Counted from the first letter of the stretch, positions 15,327-24,739 are shown. The stretch: DNA of 64,000 nt from Candidatus Blautia faecipullorum (GCA_019115125.1 DXEG01000061.1:1-64000); one strand, 5' to 3'. The notes: generated by a model not told the origin, from the sequence alone. Numbers and translations: made by a program.

Positions 15327-15345
15327 TACTTTTATCGTGGCAGAA

Positions 15346-16794
15346 TCAATAAATAATGATCGGATATCCCCCGTCGATCGTCTCGTAGATCAGCGCGGCC
15401 TGATCGGTGGGCAGATTGATGCAGCCGTGGCTGCCCGCTCCGCTCCTGTAGCGGCTGCCGCCGAAGGACGACTGCCAGGAGGCGTCATGGAGCCCCTGTC
15501 CGTAAACAAAAGGCATCCAGTACGTCACCTTAACGTCGTATCCGTACTCGTCGCTGGTCAGGTTGAAGGGACTGGCCTTATAGGCGATGGGCCACGCTCC
15601 GCGGTAGGTTTCCCGGCCTTCCACCGGTGCGCCGCTTACGATATCCGTCTCAGTGATCAGCGCTCCGTCCTTGTAAAGCCATAGATGCTGATCGTCAAGA
15701 CTGACCTCAATATAGCTGCCCGCCAGATCGTCCCTGCCGTTTCTCTTCATACCGCTGATGCTGTAAACGGGCTCCCTGGTCACAGGTTCTCCGCTTCCAA
15801 GATCAGTGAGAAGCTGCGCAAGCTCCGCGGACTGATCGATCCGGAACCCGTATTCATTGCTTTCTACCGTAATGTCGCTGCCGTAGGTGGTGCGGAAGGT
15901 ACGCGGCACATAAATGGTGTTGTAGTCCGCCGCAAGATTTTCCACATAGTCCTCTGCCGCCGCCTGATCAATGCTGATGCTCTCGCCTTCCACCCTGATC
16001 CAGGAGCTGATCACATCCTTGCCGAGAACCTCCGTCGTCTCTCCGAAGGTATATGTAACTGACGCGTTCCGGTAATTGGCAAGCTGCTGGTTCAGTCCGG
16101 CAAGCTTCGTCTGCAGTTCCTGAGAATCCGCGGCTACCGGCTGCTGGTATGCCTCCGCTCCCAGCATAATCTCCACCTGGCCGCCCAGGGGATCCTGCTG
16201 GATCACACTGTTCAGCGTCTCATTTACATATGAGAAAAGTCTTGCCTCATCAATCTGATTTCCCTGTACCTCGTTTACCAGAATAAATTGCTGACTGTTC
16301 TCATCATACTGGATATAGGCGTCTGTGGAAGCCGTTCTTTCCTTTTGACCGAAATTTCCGGAAATCAGAACAGATTTTTCCTGCTCCTCGTTTCTGATAG
16401 TTTTATCCGCGATTCCAATTTCAAAGTTCTCTTCCACTGCGAACAATCTGCGGCTGGCCTCTCTTCTCGCCTGCAGGTCATCCAGATCTGACCGGAGCGC
16501 GTTCTCATCCAGAGAATACCCCAGCTCCTGAAAGGTAGTCCGGAAAACCTCTTCTCCATCCTCCTGAAAAACGACTTCCCTGTTCAGAAATGTATCAAGG
16601 ATCTTTTTGGAGGCCTCCTCCGCGTTGAGTCTGGAAACCTCCAGTCCGTCAACAGAAATTCTGCGGCCAAGCGTGTTGGTATCTGATACCTGTATGTATG
16701 CAAAGAGTCCTACGCCGAGCAGGATCATAGCCGTAAGACATATTCCCAAGATAATCTTCTGTGTTTTCCTGCTTAATCTTATTTTTTTGTTCAT
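15346..16794 (-). CDS. L,D-transpeptidase (YkuD) with peptidoglycan-binding domains
   Basis: 482 aa, extracellular, membrane-anchored by one N-terminal helix (about 13-33). The middle (about 50-350) matches the repeated putative peptidoglycan-binding domain seen in Firmicute L,D-transpeptidases. The C-terminal YkuD catalytic domain (about 358-482) has the His and the SHGCINLPT motif with the nucleophilic Cys. It makes 3-3 cross-links or attaches ligands to peptidoglycan stem peptides. It is a single gene, convergent with the MFS gene. Confidence 0.93.
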   Translation of the reverse strand: MNKKIRLSRKTQKIILGICLTAMILLGVGLFAYIQVSDTNTLGRRISVDGLEVSRLNAEEASKKILDTFLNREVVFQEDGEEVFRTTFQELGYSLDENALRSDLDDLQARREASRRLFAVEENFEIGIADKTIRNEEQEKSVLISGNFGQKERTASTDAYIQYDENSQQFILVNEVQGNQIDEARLFSYVNETLNSVIQQDPLGGQVEIMLGAEAYQQPVAADSQELQTKLAGLNQQLANYRNASVTYTFGETTEVLGKDVISSWIRVEGESISIDQAAAEDYVENLAADYNTIYVPRTFRTTYGSDITVESNEYGFRIDQSAELAQLLTDLGSGEPVTREPVYSISGMKRNGRDDLAGSYIEVSLDDQHLWLYKDGALITETDIVSGAPVEGRETYRGAWPIAYKASPFNLTSDEYGYDVKVTYWMPFVYGQGLHDASWQSSFGGSRYRSGAGSHGCINLPTDQAALIYETIDGGYPIIIY

Positions 16795-16875
16795 GATTTT
16801 TCACCTGCTCTATTGTATTCCGTATTTTTTATTATAATACACAATACCGCAGATGTCTGTAAAAATCATTTTCTA

Positions 16876-19041
16876 TCAGTCAATTTCGTACCAGCGGATC
16901 TCATTCGCCTCCATATGAAGAGAAAAGCTGCTTCCGTCCCCGCGGTAAACAATCGTCTCCTGAGGCTCATAGGTGTTATTCACCACACAGTATTTTCTGT
17001 TCTTCACATAAGCGTGCACTTCCACATTATAGTTCGAGGAATACCAGCGCTCCAGCTCCTCCTCCGCTCCCGCTGACCAGAGCACCGCGCGGTAAAGGAT
17101 CCTAGCGTTTTCAAAGCTGTAGGGAAGTCCGCTGATATAAACGCCCCGGCCTTCTCCGAAGGTCTTAACGGCCATCTGAACCTCCTTCTCCTTCTGGATC
17201 AGGATCTCTGTATCCGGAAGCGCGAAAATATTTTGCTTGCCCTCGCCGAAATCAACCTCGCCGCCGCAGTCCTTCAGGATAAAGTGATCTCGGTGCTCCT
17301 CCCAGTTGTATTTGTCCATATTCAGGTTAAAGCCTCTCTCCTCTTCCACTCCAAGCACGTCGTCAAGCTGGAAGAATTTGCCCTGCCACTGATGAGCCGC
17401 CGGTTCTCCTACGCCGATAAAGCCTCCGCCGCTGTAGACGAATTCCCTTACAGCCGTGAGCACCCTTGGATCCTTCCAGTACTCTCCTCCGCTCTGGGCG
17501 GTATCCGCGTCCCCCGCGTTGATCACCACGTCGAAGCCCTTCAGAAGCTCCGGATTCTCCAGAATATCCTCAAAGCTGATAAAAGCCACGTCGAAGGGAG
17601 CTCCGCTGAGGGCCTCGATAATGCCGAAATAGGAGTAATTCTGCTTATGATAAATGGCGTGATGTACCATATGATTTCCCCAGGAGCGCATTCTGCCCCA
17701 GCAGTTCAGTACCGCCACCCGCTTCGCGCAGTAGGGAGTGGTTCCCTGGATATTGTTGTACAGGGTGCGGAACTCCCCGCACACATCTTTGATATATTCT
17801 ACAAAATCCGGGAATTGAAGGGCGAGCTTAAGATATCCGCCGTAACCGATCCTCTGGATGGGGCTGCGCAGGATTGCCCTTCTTGCCGTCACCCAGTTGA
17901 TCTTCGCTTCTTTTACCGGATCTCCGCCTTCATGGAAGGTATCCGGGAAAAAGTACGGCAGAAAACGTCCCTCTGTATATTTTACATTTTTAATATCGCT
18001 GAAAAGCCGGAGGGTAGCTCCGTTTCCTACGCTTCCCACAACCGCGTCCAGTCCGATTTCCGCGAACTCATCCATGAAGGGTTCCATACCGATCCAGTGG
18101 TCCCCCATAAACATCATGGCTTCTTTTTTATATTCGTGTACAATATCCACCATCTCTTTGGCAAGCTTCGCCACCTCTCTTCTCTGGAACGCCTGAAAAT
18201 CACGGAATTCCTTTGAGGGGATGCGGTAGGAATTGTTCATATAGCCCTGGTCGATGATAAACTCCGGACGGAAGGGATAACCCGCCTCTTTTTCAAACTG
18301 CTCCAGGATATATGGGCTTACAGATGCGGAATAGCCGTACCAGTCCACATATTTTTCTCTGGCAAGCTCGTCGAAAATAAGAGTAAACTGATGGAAAAAC
18401 GTCGTAAAACGGACAACGTCCACATAGGCATGGGTCTCCAGAAAACGGCGCAGTCTTTTCATGGAATGTTCCCGGGTCTTTGGCTGGCGCACGTCAAAGG
18501 TGATCTGAGGCTCAACGTCCTTCCAGTCGTTCACCACAGCATTGTACATATGTACCGGATCCCACATAATATAGGCAAGAAAGCTGACTGTATACTGATG
18601 GAATCGCTCCGCGGCGGGAATCACTACATTCCCGGTTTCCATGTCGTAGATCCATTGATCCGGTGAAAGCGGTTCGCCTGTGGTACGGTCCATCACCTCC
18701 CACCATTTTTTTATATTGTCTCTTGTATTGACCTTCAGCATATCCGGGTAGAGATGATCCATCAGATGGATTTCCAGCCGTTCCTCCACCGCGGTGTGAA
18801 AGGATGTCATAATGTACATCTGCTGGATTTCCTCAGGGTGAGCCTTCGCCCACTCGTTATCTTTTCTTGTGGTATAGTAGGTGGCGTAAATTTTCGCTCC
18901 GGTATCTTTCAGCTCCGCGGGAAATTCTGTTCCGTCGCAGTCGCGGATGGCGTCCGCTCCCCATTCCTTCATAATATCAAGGGTCTCCGGAATTACATCA
19001 AGATCTGTGGGAATTGTAACGCGTCCTGTCATAGTCTCCAT
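16876..19041 (-). CDS. GH112 phosphorylase (galacto-N-biose/lacto-N-biose or galactosyl-rhamnose type)
   Basis: 721 aa, the normal GH112 length. The start GRVTIPTD followed by EWGADAIRDCDGTEFPAEL is the family signature. A TIM-barrel part covers about 1-430 and a glutamine-amidotransferase-like domain about 435-640 (INAGDADTAQ, FIGVGEPAA). GH112 enzymes phosphorolyse beta-1,3-galactosyl-HexNAc or beta-1,4-galactosyl-rhamnose to galactose-1-phosphate, in the cytoplasm. Which substrate applies is not clear. The ATG at 19041 has GGAGGT 7 bases upstream. It is divergent from its probable AraC regulator. No transporter is adjacent. Confidence 0.93.
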   Translation of the reverse strand: METMTGRVTIPTDLDVIPETLDIMKEWGADAIRDCDGTEFPAELKDTGAKIYATYYTTRKDNEWAKAHPEEIQQMYIMTSFHTAVEERLEIHLMDHLYPDMLKVNTRDNIKKWWEVMDRTTGEPLSPDQWIYDMETGNVVIPAAERFHQYTVSFLAYIMWDPVHMYNAVVNDWKDVEPQITFDVRQPKTREHSMKRLRRFLETHAYVDVVRFTTFFHQFTLIFDELAREKYVDWYGYSASVSPYILEQFEKEAGYPFRPEFIIDQGYMNNSYRIPSKEFRDFQAFQRREVAKLAKEMVDIVHEYKKEAMMFMGDHWIGMEPFMDEFAEIGLDAVVGSVGNGATLRLFSDIKNVKYTEGRFLPYFFPDTFHEGGDPVKEAKINWVTARRAILRSPIQRIGYGGYLKLALQFPDFVEYIKDVCGEFRTLYNNIQGTTPYCAKRVAVLNCWGRMRSWGNHMVHHAIYHKQNYSYFGIIEALSGAPFDVAFISFEDILENPELLKGFDVVINAGDADTAQSGGEYWKDPRVLTAVREFVYSGGGFIGVGEPAAHQWQGKFFQLDDVLGVEEERGFNLNMDKYNWEEHRDHFILKDCGGEVDFGEGKQNIFALPDTEILIQKEKEVQMAVKTFGEGRGVYISGLPYSFENARILYRAVLWSAGAEEELERWYSSNYNVEVHAYVKNRKYCVVNNTYEPQETIVYRGDGSSFSLHMEANEIRWYEID

Positions 19042-19094
19042 ATCCAATACCTCCGTTTTTTACATAATTCTTGTTTCAGCCTGCTTTTGCTTAC

Positions 19095-19123
19095 AGCATA
19101 CCCGCTTTTCTCCCTCTGTTCAA
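19095..19123 (-). promoter_or_regulatory. Promoter of the GH112 gene
   Basis: On the minus strand TTGAAC (19123-19118), a 17-base spacer, then TATGCT (19100-19095), about 55 bases before the ATG. Confidence 0.55.
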
Positions 19124-19153
19124 TTTCGTTTCTTGCTTTGTTTTTTAGAAATC

Positions 19154-19182
19154 TTGCTGTACCACTTTTTTTGTGGTAAGAT
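19154..19182 (+). promoter_or_regulatory. Promoter of the AraC gene with palindrome in the spacer
   Basis: TTGCTG (19154-19159), 17-base spacer, TAAGAT (19177-19182). The spacer is almost entirely the inverted repeat TACCACTTTTTTTGTGGTA (19160-19178), a good operator candidate sitting exactly between the -35 and -10 boxes. Confidence 0.5.
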
Positions 19183-19246
19183 ACATAAAAACAATCTGCT
19201 GTCCGTACGCATCTAAGGCAGATCATCCGGACAGGAAAGGGGTTCT

Positions 19247-20083
19247 ATGAGCAATCATTCTCTCCGTTTCGCCCCGGGCGACTCTCCGGCGCAGAATATC
19301 ACCCTGGTGGGCGCCTCTTCCTCCCGCTATGAGGAGGACTGGCTGAGCATCCCTCATTCCCACGACTACACGGAGCTGTTCTATGTCCGGGAGGGAAAGG
19401 GCAGGCTTCTTGTCAACAACAGCGAGTATTCCATAGCCAGGGACGACCTGATCATTATCAATCCTCATCTGTGCCATACAGAGATTTCCACAGGCAGTAT
19501 CCCTCTCAGCTACTATACGGTGGGGGTGGACGGGATCTGCTTCTCTTTCAGCGGCCAGCAGGATTTTCGCATTTTTAACTGCCGGGGAAAGCAGACAGAT
19601 CTCCTGTTTTATTTCAACACGATCTATCAGGAGCTGGACAGACAAGCGGAGGGATACGCCATGATCTGCCGCAACATGCTGGAAATACTTACCATCCAGC
19701 TCAGACGGATCACAGATTCCGCCTTTGAGGTGATTCCCGCCAGGCATCCCACCAGGGAGTGCGCCATGATCCGGCGTTATCTGGATTCCCATTACAGTGA
19801 ACCAATCACTCTGGATACCCTGTCTGAGCTGAGCCATCTGAATAAATATTATCTGAGCCACGAATTTTCCAAGTATTATGGAATCTCTCCCATCAGCTAT
19901 CTGAACCGGAGAAGGCTTGAGATGTGCATGGAGCTTCTGGAAAATACGGATTACGGGATCGCCGAGATAGCCGGACAAACAGGATTTTCTTCTCAGAGCT
20001 ACCTTTCCCAGAGCTTTCGCAGATTCTGCGGAATCACTGCCGCCCAATACCGCAGACAGGCGAAAAAAAGAAAACAAACGTAA
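19247..20083 (+). CDS. AraC-family regulator, likely of the GH112 gene
   Basis: 278 aa. The N-terminal cupin-type sensor (IPHSHDYTELFYVREGKGRLLVNN at about 35-60) is followed by an AraC/XylS double helix-turn-helix (about 178-278) with LSHLNKYYLSHEFSKYYGISP and the TGFSSQSYLSQSFRRFCGITAAQYRR-like second half. It is divergently arranged with the GH112 gene, typical for a sugar-responsive activator of that gene. The start is supported by an AGGAAAGGGG site. Its own promoter carries a strong palindrome. Confidence 0.88.
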   Translation: MSNHSLRFAPGDSPAQNITLVGASSSRYEEDWLSIPHSHDYTELFYVREGKGRLLVNNSEYSIARDDLIIINPHLCHTEISTGSIPLSYYTVGVDGICFSFSGQQDFRIFNCRGKQTDLLFYFNTIYQELDRQAEGYAMICRNMLEILTIQLRRITDSAFEVIPARHPTRECAMIRRYLDSHYSEPITLDTLSELSHLNKYYLSHEFSKYYGISPISYLNRRRLEMCMELLENTDYGIAEIAGQTGFSSQSYLSQSFRRFCGITAAQYRRQAKKRKQT

Positions 20084-20094
20084 AAGGAAATATT

Positions 20095-20976
20095 ATGGAC
20101 CGAACAGTGGATTATCAGATCACAAAAGAATATGACGGAATTTCTGTTCTGGATTTTTTACGGCAAATGGGATTTTCCAGACATATATTAAGCTCCATGA
20201 AGACAGAAAAAACAGCGATCCTGCTGAACGGAGAGCCCGGGGGCGGACGCGCCGCGGTCAGATCCGGCGATCTGCTCCGCATCCATGTGCCGGAGACGGC
20301 TTCGGACGAAAATATCGTTCCGGTTCCTATGGCGCTTTCCATTCTTTATGAGGATATTGATATACTGGCGGTAAATAAGCCTGCCGATATGCCGGTCCAT
20401 CCTTCCCACGGACATTACGAAAACACTTTGGCAAACGCCGCGGCCGCCTATTTCCGGAGCAAAGGGGAATGTTGTCCCTTTCGCTGCATCAACCGGCTGG
20501 ACAGAGATACCTCCGGCGCGCTGATCCTGGCAAAAAATCCCCTGAGCGCTTCCATTCTTTCCGCCCGTATGAAAAGCCGGGAGATCAGACGGACTTATCT
20601 GGCTGTTGTAAAAGGCATCCCGCCTTTTTCGGGCACTGTTTCCGCTCCCATCGGAAGAGTTTCCTCCTCCGTCATTGAAAGACAGGTGGATTTTGAGCAG
20701 GGAGAGCCTGCCGTCACACATTTTGAAAGGCTGGCGGTCAGAGACGGACACTCTCTCCTCGAAATTCATCTGGAAACGGGACGCACCCATCAGATCCGGG
20801 TACACATGAAAAGTCTGGGCTATCCCCTTCCGGCTGATTATCTTTACTGCCCGGATTACAGCCGTTTTTCCCGCCAGCCCCTTCATTCCTTTCAGCTTGA
20901 TTTCTCTCATCCGCTGACTGGACACCCCTTATGTCTCACAGCCCCCGTCCCCGGAGATATGGCTTCTCATTTCTGA
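20095..20976 (+). CDS. RluA-family RNA pseudouridine synthase
   Basis: 293 aa from ATG at 20095, shortly after the AraC stop, with AAAGGAAA as the ribosome site. An N-terminal S4-like part (VLDFLRQMGFSRHILSSMK) is followed by the RluA catalytic core with INRLDRDTSG (catalytic Asp near residue 142) and the GRTHQIRVHMKSLGYPL motif. It converts uridine to pseudouridine in rRNA or tRNA; the target site is not deducible. Co-transcription with the AraC gene is likely from the 11-base gap. Confidence 0.92.
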   Translation: MDRTVDYQITKEYDGISVLDFLRQMGFSRHILSSMKTEKTAILLNGEPGGGRAAVRSGDLLRIHVPETASDENIVPVPMALSILYEDIDILAVNKPADMPVHPSHGHYENTLANAAAAYFRSKGECCPFRCINRLDRDTSGALILAKNPLSASILSARMKSREIRRTYLAVVKGIPPFSGTVSAPIGRVSSSVIERQVDFEQGEPAVTHFERLAVRDGHSLLEIHLETGRTHQIRVHMKSLGYPLPADYLYCPDYSRFSRQPLHSFQLDFSHPLTGHPLCLTAPVPGDMASHF

Positions 20977-21014
20977 AGGGCTAAATTCGTCTCTTCATGA
21001 CGTGCTGTCAAAAA

Positions 21015-21064
21015 CAGCCGCTTTCTTCCAGGGTATGATCCCCCGGAAGAAAACGGCTGCTTTC
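21015..21064. terminator. Bidirectional terminator between RluA-type gene and coaX
   Basis: CAGCCGCTTTCTTCC (21015-21029) pairs with GGAAGAAAACGGCTG (21045-21059), one G-U. On the minus strand it is followed by TTTTTG, closing the coaX transcript. Confidence 0.8.
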
Positions 21065-21072
21065 GAAGCGCA

Positions 21073-21837
21073 TTATTTATTTTTTTCGTAAATAACCATA
21101 AGTCCCTTCAGCAGAAGATCCTCATCCTGAATGATCTTCCTCTTACAGTGAGGAACAATCCTTCCGGACATTCCGCCTGTCGCGATGGCAGTTACCTTCT
21201 GGCCAAGTTCCTCCTCTATCCTGTCGATGATGCCGTCCACCGCGGCGGCATTGCCGTACAGGATCCCGCTTTTCATACAGTCTACGGTATTTCTGCCTAT
21301 GAGACGCCTGGGCTCCTCAATGCTGATCCCGCTTAGCTGGGAAGCCCTCGCGGTCAGCGCGTCCAGAGAGACCCGGACTCCCGGAAGGATCATTCCGCCC
21401 AGGTAGCGTTTTTTTTCATCTACCACCGACACGGTAGTGGCTGTTCCCATATCCACGATCACAAGCGGAACCGGATAATAGGTCAGCGCCGCCACGGCGT
21501 CCGCCACCCGGTCGGCCCCCATCTCGCCGGGATTATCCAGAAGAATATTCAGTCCTGTTTTTACTCCCGGTCCAAGGATCAGAGGCTCTTTTTTCAGGAT
21601 CTTCTCCACAGCCAGCTTCGCCACATTGGTGATCTGAGGCACTACAGAAGAGATAATAGATCCTTCGATCTCCGTCCTCTTAATGTGGTAAATATCAAGA
21701 ACCGTTTTCAGGTCAATGGCGTATTCCAGTTCTGTTTTCGTGCGGACTGTGGACAGTCTCTCTATAAAATAAATTTTTTCTTTGTCGATACATCCGACTA
21801 CTATATTGGTATTTCCAATGTCAATCGCTAAAATCAT
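21073..21837 (-). CDS. coaX: Type III pantothenate kinase
   Basis: 254 aa ASKHA-fold enzyme phosphorylating pantothenate, the first step of CoA synthesis. The motifs are the N-terminal phosphate loop AIDIGNTNIVVG (residues 4-15), GADRVADAVAA with the catalytic Asp (about 103-113), VDMGTATTVSVVD and GGMILPGV. It is encoded downstream of a PanT-like transporter and coaBC on the same strand, giving a compact pantothenate-to-CoA operon. Confidence 0.96.
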   Translation of the reverse strand: MILAIDIGNTNIVVGCIDKEKIYFIERLSTVRTKTELEYAIDLKTVLDIYHIKRTEIEGSIISSVVPQITNVAKLAVEKILKKEPLILGPGVKTGLNILLDNPGEMGADRVADAVAALTYYPVPLVIVDMGTATTVSVVDEKKRYLGGMILPGVRVSLDALTARASQLSGISIEEPRRLIGRNTVDCMKSGILYGNAAAVDGIIDRIEEELGQKVTAIATGGMSGRIVPHCKRKIIQDEDLLLKGLMVIYEKNK

Positions 21838-21883
21838 TTTTTAATTTCCAATACCTTTTATTTGATCCGGGGGACAATGCCTG

Positions 21884-22522
21884 TCAGACGCTTGCCGCCC
21901 TCTTATTCTCCGTCTGAACTGCCGGCACCAGATGCGCTCTCGAAAGAGCCGTTCCCACTGCCCCGGTCAGTACGGTAGAAGAAATCATCTCACATACGGC
22001 GTTGATTCCTACAAAGGTGCAGATAAATACAATGATGTTCCTTCCTCCGATCATCTCCTGGATATACTCTGTGTTTCCGAAGAGCAGTACAAGCGCCGCC
22101 ATAAAAAACACGGTATTCAGAAACGCGGAAAAGAAGCCTGTCACAGCGCAGGACACATAAATGTTGGTTTTCTTCCTCATGCCCCTGAATATATAGCCCA
22201 GAAGCAGGCCGTCCAGAAGGCGGGGCAAAAATCTCTGAAGGAAGGCAAGCACCGGATTGATGCTGAAAAGCATGGCTCCCATCGCGCTTGTTCCGCCGAT
22301 CCCGACGCACTGAAGGAAGCTTGTAAGTCCAAAGATGGCTCCTGCAGCGGCTCCTCCTGCCGGTCCCAGCACGATGGCGCTGATAGCGACGGGAATCACA
22401 TTAAAGGTGATCGCCAGAGGCCCGATATTCAGATAGCCCAGCGGCGTGTAAGCCATGAGCAGAAGAACAGCGGCCATAAGTCCAAGTACCGTGATCTGAG
22501 ATGTTGTAAGTTTCGTTTTCAT
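21884..22522 (-). CDS. panT: ECF transporter S component, probably for pantothenate
   Basis: 212 aa, about six membrane helices. The pattern LGLMAAVLLLMAYTPLGYLNIGPLAITF and AISAIVLGPAGGAAAGAIFGLTSFLQ is that of the COG4684/PanT S components. The position between coaBC and coaX supports pantothenate as substrate, which is inference from context. It needs the common EcfA/A'/T module encoded elsewhere. RBS AAGGAGGAAAAAAATG. An inverted-repeat element (22578-22605) lies upstream. Confidence 0.8.
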   Translation of the reverse strand: MKTKLTTSQITVLGLMAAVLLLMAYTPLGYLNIGPLAITFNVIPVAISAIVLGPAGGAAAGAIFGLTSFLQCVGIGGTSAMGAMLFSINPVLAFLQRFLPRLLDGLLLGYIFRGMRKKTNIYVSCAVTGFFSAFLNTVFFMAALVLLFGNTEYIQEMIGGRNIIVFICTFVGINAVCEMISSTVLTGAVGTALSRAHLVPAVQTENKRAASV

Positions 22523-22577
22523 TTTTTTCCTCCTTGTTATCGTTCCCTCTCACAGGGATACAATACGGTGATGGAAC

Positions 22578-22605
22578 TGCGGGCGTATACCCGCATCCTA
22601 TCGTT
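22578..22605. repeat. Intergenic palindromic element, copy 2 (panT leader)
   Basis: TGCGGG-CGTATA-CCCGCA (22578-22595) followed by TCCTATCGTT. It resembles the element in front of cbiD (10145-10170) in sequence order, position and orientation relative to the gene. Confidence 0.4.
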
Positions 22606-22611
22606 TACGGG

Positions 22612-23817
22612 TTACGCTTCTCTCTTTTTCAGCATTGAGAGAATTTTATCCAGGATGGCGTCGGCTGCATCCTCCTTGCTCATAAGCTGGAGTGATACGT
22701 CCTCATCCTGTGTAATCAGGGTCAGCACATTGGTATCGCCCTGGAATCCGGCTCCCGCCACCTTCAGGTTGTTGGCGGCCACCATATCCAGATGCTTCTT
22801 CTCAAGCTTGGCCCTGGAATTACCGATCATATTCTGGGTTTCCATAGAAAATCCGCACAAAAACTGTCCCAGACGGCGGTGATCTCCCAGATATTGCAGA
22901 ATGTCCGTTGTCTTCTGCAGTTCAATGGACATTTCTCCGTCGTGTTTCTTTACCTTATCCTCCGCCGTCCTGGCAGGACGGTAATCCGCCACTGCCGCAG
23001 CCTTGATGATAATGTCATGGGCGTCGCTTACGGAAGTGACCGCCTCGAACATTTCCTGTGCCGTTACTACGGGAATCAGCTTCACAAAAGGAGGCGGATC
23101 GATCGAGCAGGGACCGCTGACCAGAGTTACCTCCGCGCCTCTCAGCATCGCCTCTCTCGCCAGAGCATATCCCATCTTCCCTGAGGAATGATTGGTGATG
23201 TACCGCACCGGATCGATGGCTTCCTGGGTAGGCCCGGCCGTCACAAGAATCTTTCTTCCCCGCAGATCCTTTTCTTTCGCGATTTCCTTCAGAATATATT
23301 CCAGAAGCAGCTCCGGCTCCGGCATCTTTCCGGCTCCGGTGTCCCCGCAGGCCAGATAACCGCTGGCCGGTTCGATCACCTGATATCCGTAATGCTCCAG
23401 TATCGCCAGATTGTCCTGTACGATGGGATTTTCATACATATTGGTGTTCATGGCCGGGGAAATGATCTTTTTGCATTTACATGCCATAATGGTCGTCGTC
23501 AGCATATCATCCGCGATCCCATGGGCGAGCTTGCCGATCACATTCGCGCTTGCGGGAGCGATCAGAGCCGCATCCGCCTGCTTCGCCACAGACACATGCT
23601 CCACCTGGAACTGAAAATTCCTGTCAAAGGTATCCACCAGGCATTTATTCCCGGTAAGAGATTCAAAGGTAATGGGATTGATGAAATTTGTGGCGTTTTC
23701 CGTCATCAGCACATGCACCTGAGCGTGGAGCTTCTTTAAAGCGCTTGCCAGATATGCGATTTTATATGCCGCGATGCTTCCGGTAACACCCAGAAGAACG
23801 GTCTTTCCTTCTAACAT
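22612..23817 (-). CDS. coaBC: Bifunctional phosphopantothenoylcysteine decarboxylase / phosphopantothenate-cysteine ligase
   Basis: 401 aa. CoaC flavoprotein domain at residues about 1-185: LGVTGSIAAYK, ALIAPASANVIGKLAHGIADDMLT, and the MNTNMYENPIVQ substrate clamp region. CoaB ligase domain at about 186-401: TAGPTQEAIDPVRYITNHSSGKMG for CTP/substrate binding and the KKHDGEMSIELQKTTDIL segment. It catalyses steps two and three of CoA synthesis. It is the first gene of coaBC-panT-coaX. Confidence 0.97.
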   Translation of the reverse strand: MLEGKTVLLGVTGSIAAYKIAYLASALKKLHAQVHVLMTENATNFINPITFESLTGNKCLVDTFDRNFQFQVEHVSVAKQADAALIAPASANVIGKLAHGIADDMLTTTIMACKCKKIISPAMNTNMYENPIVQDNLAILEHYGYQVIEPASGYLACGDTGAGKMPEPELLLEYILKEIAKEKDLRGRKILVTAGPTQEAIDPVRYITNHSSGKMGYALAREAMLRGAEVTLVSGPCSIDPPPFVKLIPVVTAQEMFEAVTSVSDAHDIIIKAAAVADYRPARTAEDKVKKHDGEMSIELQKTTDILQYLGDHRRLGQFLCGFSMETQNMIGNSRAKLEKKHLDMVAANNLKVAGAGFQGDTNVLTLITQDEDVSLQLMSKEDAADAILDKILSMLKKREA

Positions 23818-23889
23818 TCCTTCAATCCTCCTGCTTCCATATATTTATGACTTATATTCCTTTTTCCTTGTATCTCCCATGTCTGTTAT

Positions 23890-23918
23890 ATTATAATCAG
23901 CATAGAAAGCAAATGCAA
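23890..23918 (-). promoter_or_regulatory. Promoter of the coaBC-panT-coaX operon
   Basis: On the minus strand TTGCAT (23918-23913), a 17-base spacer and a perfect TATAAT (23895-23890). Confidence 0.7.
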
Positions 23919-24047
23919 TGAATTTTTTCTCTGTTCGCGTTTTTATACACCCTTTTTGGTTCCCGTAACAACGGCGGTCAGTCTGCAAGCCTGCAAAGCC
24001 GGAAAAGCCCACGGCCTGCCGCTTATTTTTGAAAGGACAAACACATC

Positions 24048-24611
24048 ATGAACAATTATCAGATCACACAGTGGTGCGCCCGTTTTATCCGGGAGCAGGT
24101 AAGCCCCGGCGATCTCTGCATCGACGCCACTATGGGAAACGGAAACGACACTCTGCTGTTAAGTACTCTGGCCGGAGAAGCAGGCCGGGTCCTCGCCTTC
24201 GACATCCAGGAGACGGCTTTGGCAAACACGAAAAAACGTCTCCTGGACGCGGGCGCTCCGGAAAACTATACGCTGCTTTTGGAATCCCACACAAAAATAG
24301 ACCGCTACGCGGCCCCTGGTTCTGTAAGCTGTATTGTTTTTAATCTGGGCTATCTTCCCGGAGGCGACCACTCCAGAGCAACAAGAAGCAGCTCCACTCT
24401 CCCTGCTCTGGAGCAGAGCCTGACTCTTCTGAAAAAAGGCGGACTGCTCTCCCTGTGTATTTACAGCGGCGGAGACTCCGGTTTTGACGAGCGGGACGCG
24501 GTGCTGCCCTGGCTGGCCTCCCTCGATCACAGGAAATATCTGGTGATACGGTGCGACTACTACAACCGCCCCAATCATCCGCCCATTCCGGTTCTGGTGC
24601 TGAAACTTTGA
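24048..24611 (+). CDS. mnmM: YtqB/MnmM-like tRNA methyltransferase
   Basis: 187 aa class I SAM methyltransferase. SAM motif I is IDATMGNGNDTLLLS (residues about 25-39), and the catalytic region NLGYLPGGDHS (about 102-112) is the YtqB/rRNA-methylase-like family hallmark. The last part, YYNRPNHPPIPVLVL, is also typical. The Bacillus homologue methylates the nm5s2U wobble base of tRNA to mnm5s2U. It is a single gene with an AAAGGA site, ending at the terminator at 24675-24717. Confidence 0.88.
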   Translation: MNNYQITQWCARFIREQVSPGDLCIDATMGNGNDTLLLSTLAGEAGRVLAFDIQETALANTKKRLLDAGAPENYTLLLESHTKIDRYAAPGSVSCIVFNLGYLPGGDHSRATRSSSTLPALEQSLTLLKKGGLLSLCIYSGGDSGFDERDAVLPWLASLDHRKYLVIRCDYYNRPNHPPIPVLVLKL

Positions 24612-24674
24612 TCGTTCCTACAAATACAGGCATGTTTTATGCTTCCCGGCTACTGTATGGCTGAACTACTGCAA

Positions 24675-24717
24675 AAAAACAGAACCGGCTCCTTTACGGA
24701 AAATCGGTTCTGTTTTT
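24675..24717. terminator. Bidirectional terminator between mnmM and the cyclophilin gene
   Basis: AAAAACAGAACCG (24675-24687) is perfectly complementary to CGGTTCTGTTTTT (24705-24717), with T-runs on both strands. Confidence 0.88.
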
Positions 24718-24739
24718 CTGTCTCCGTTAATCTCAGATA

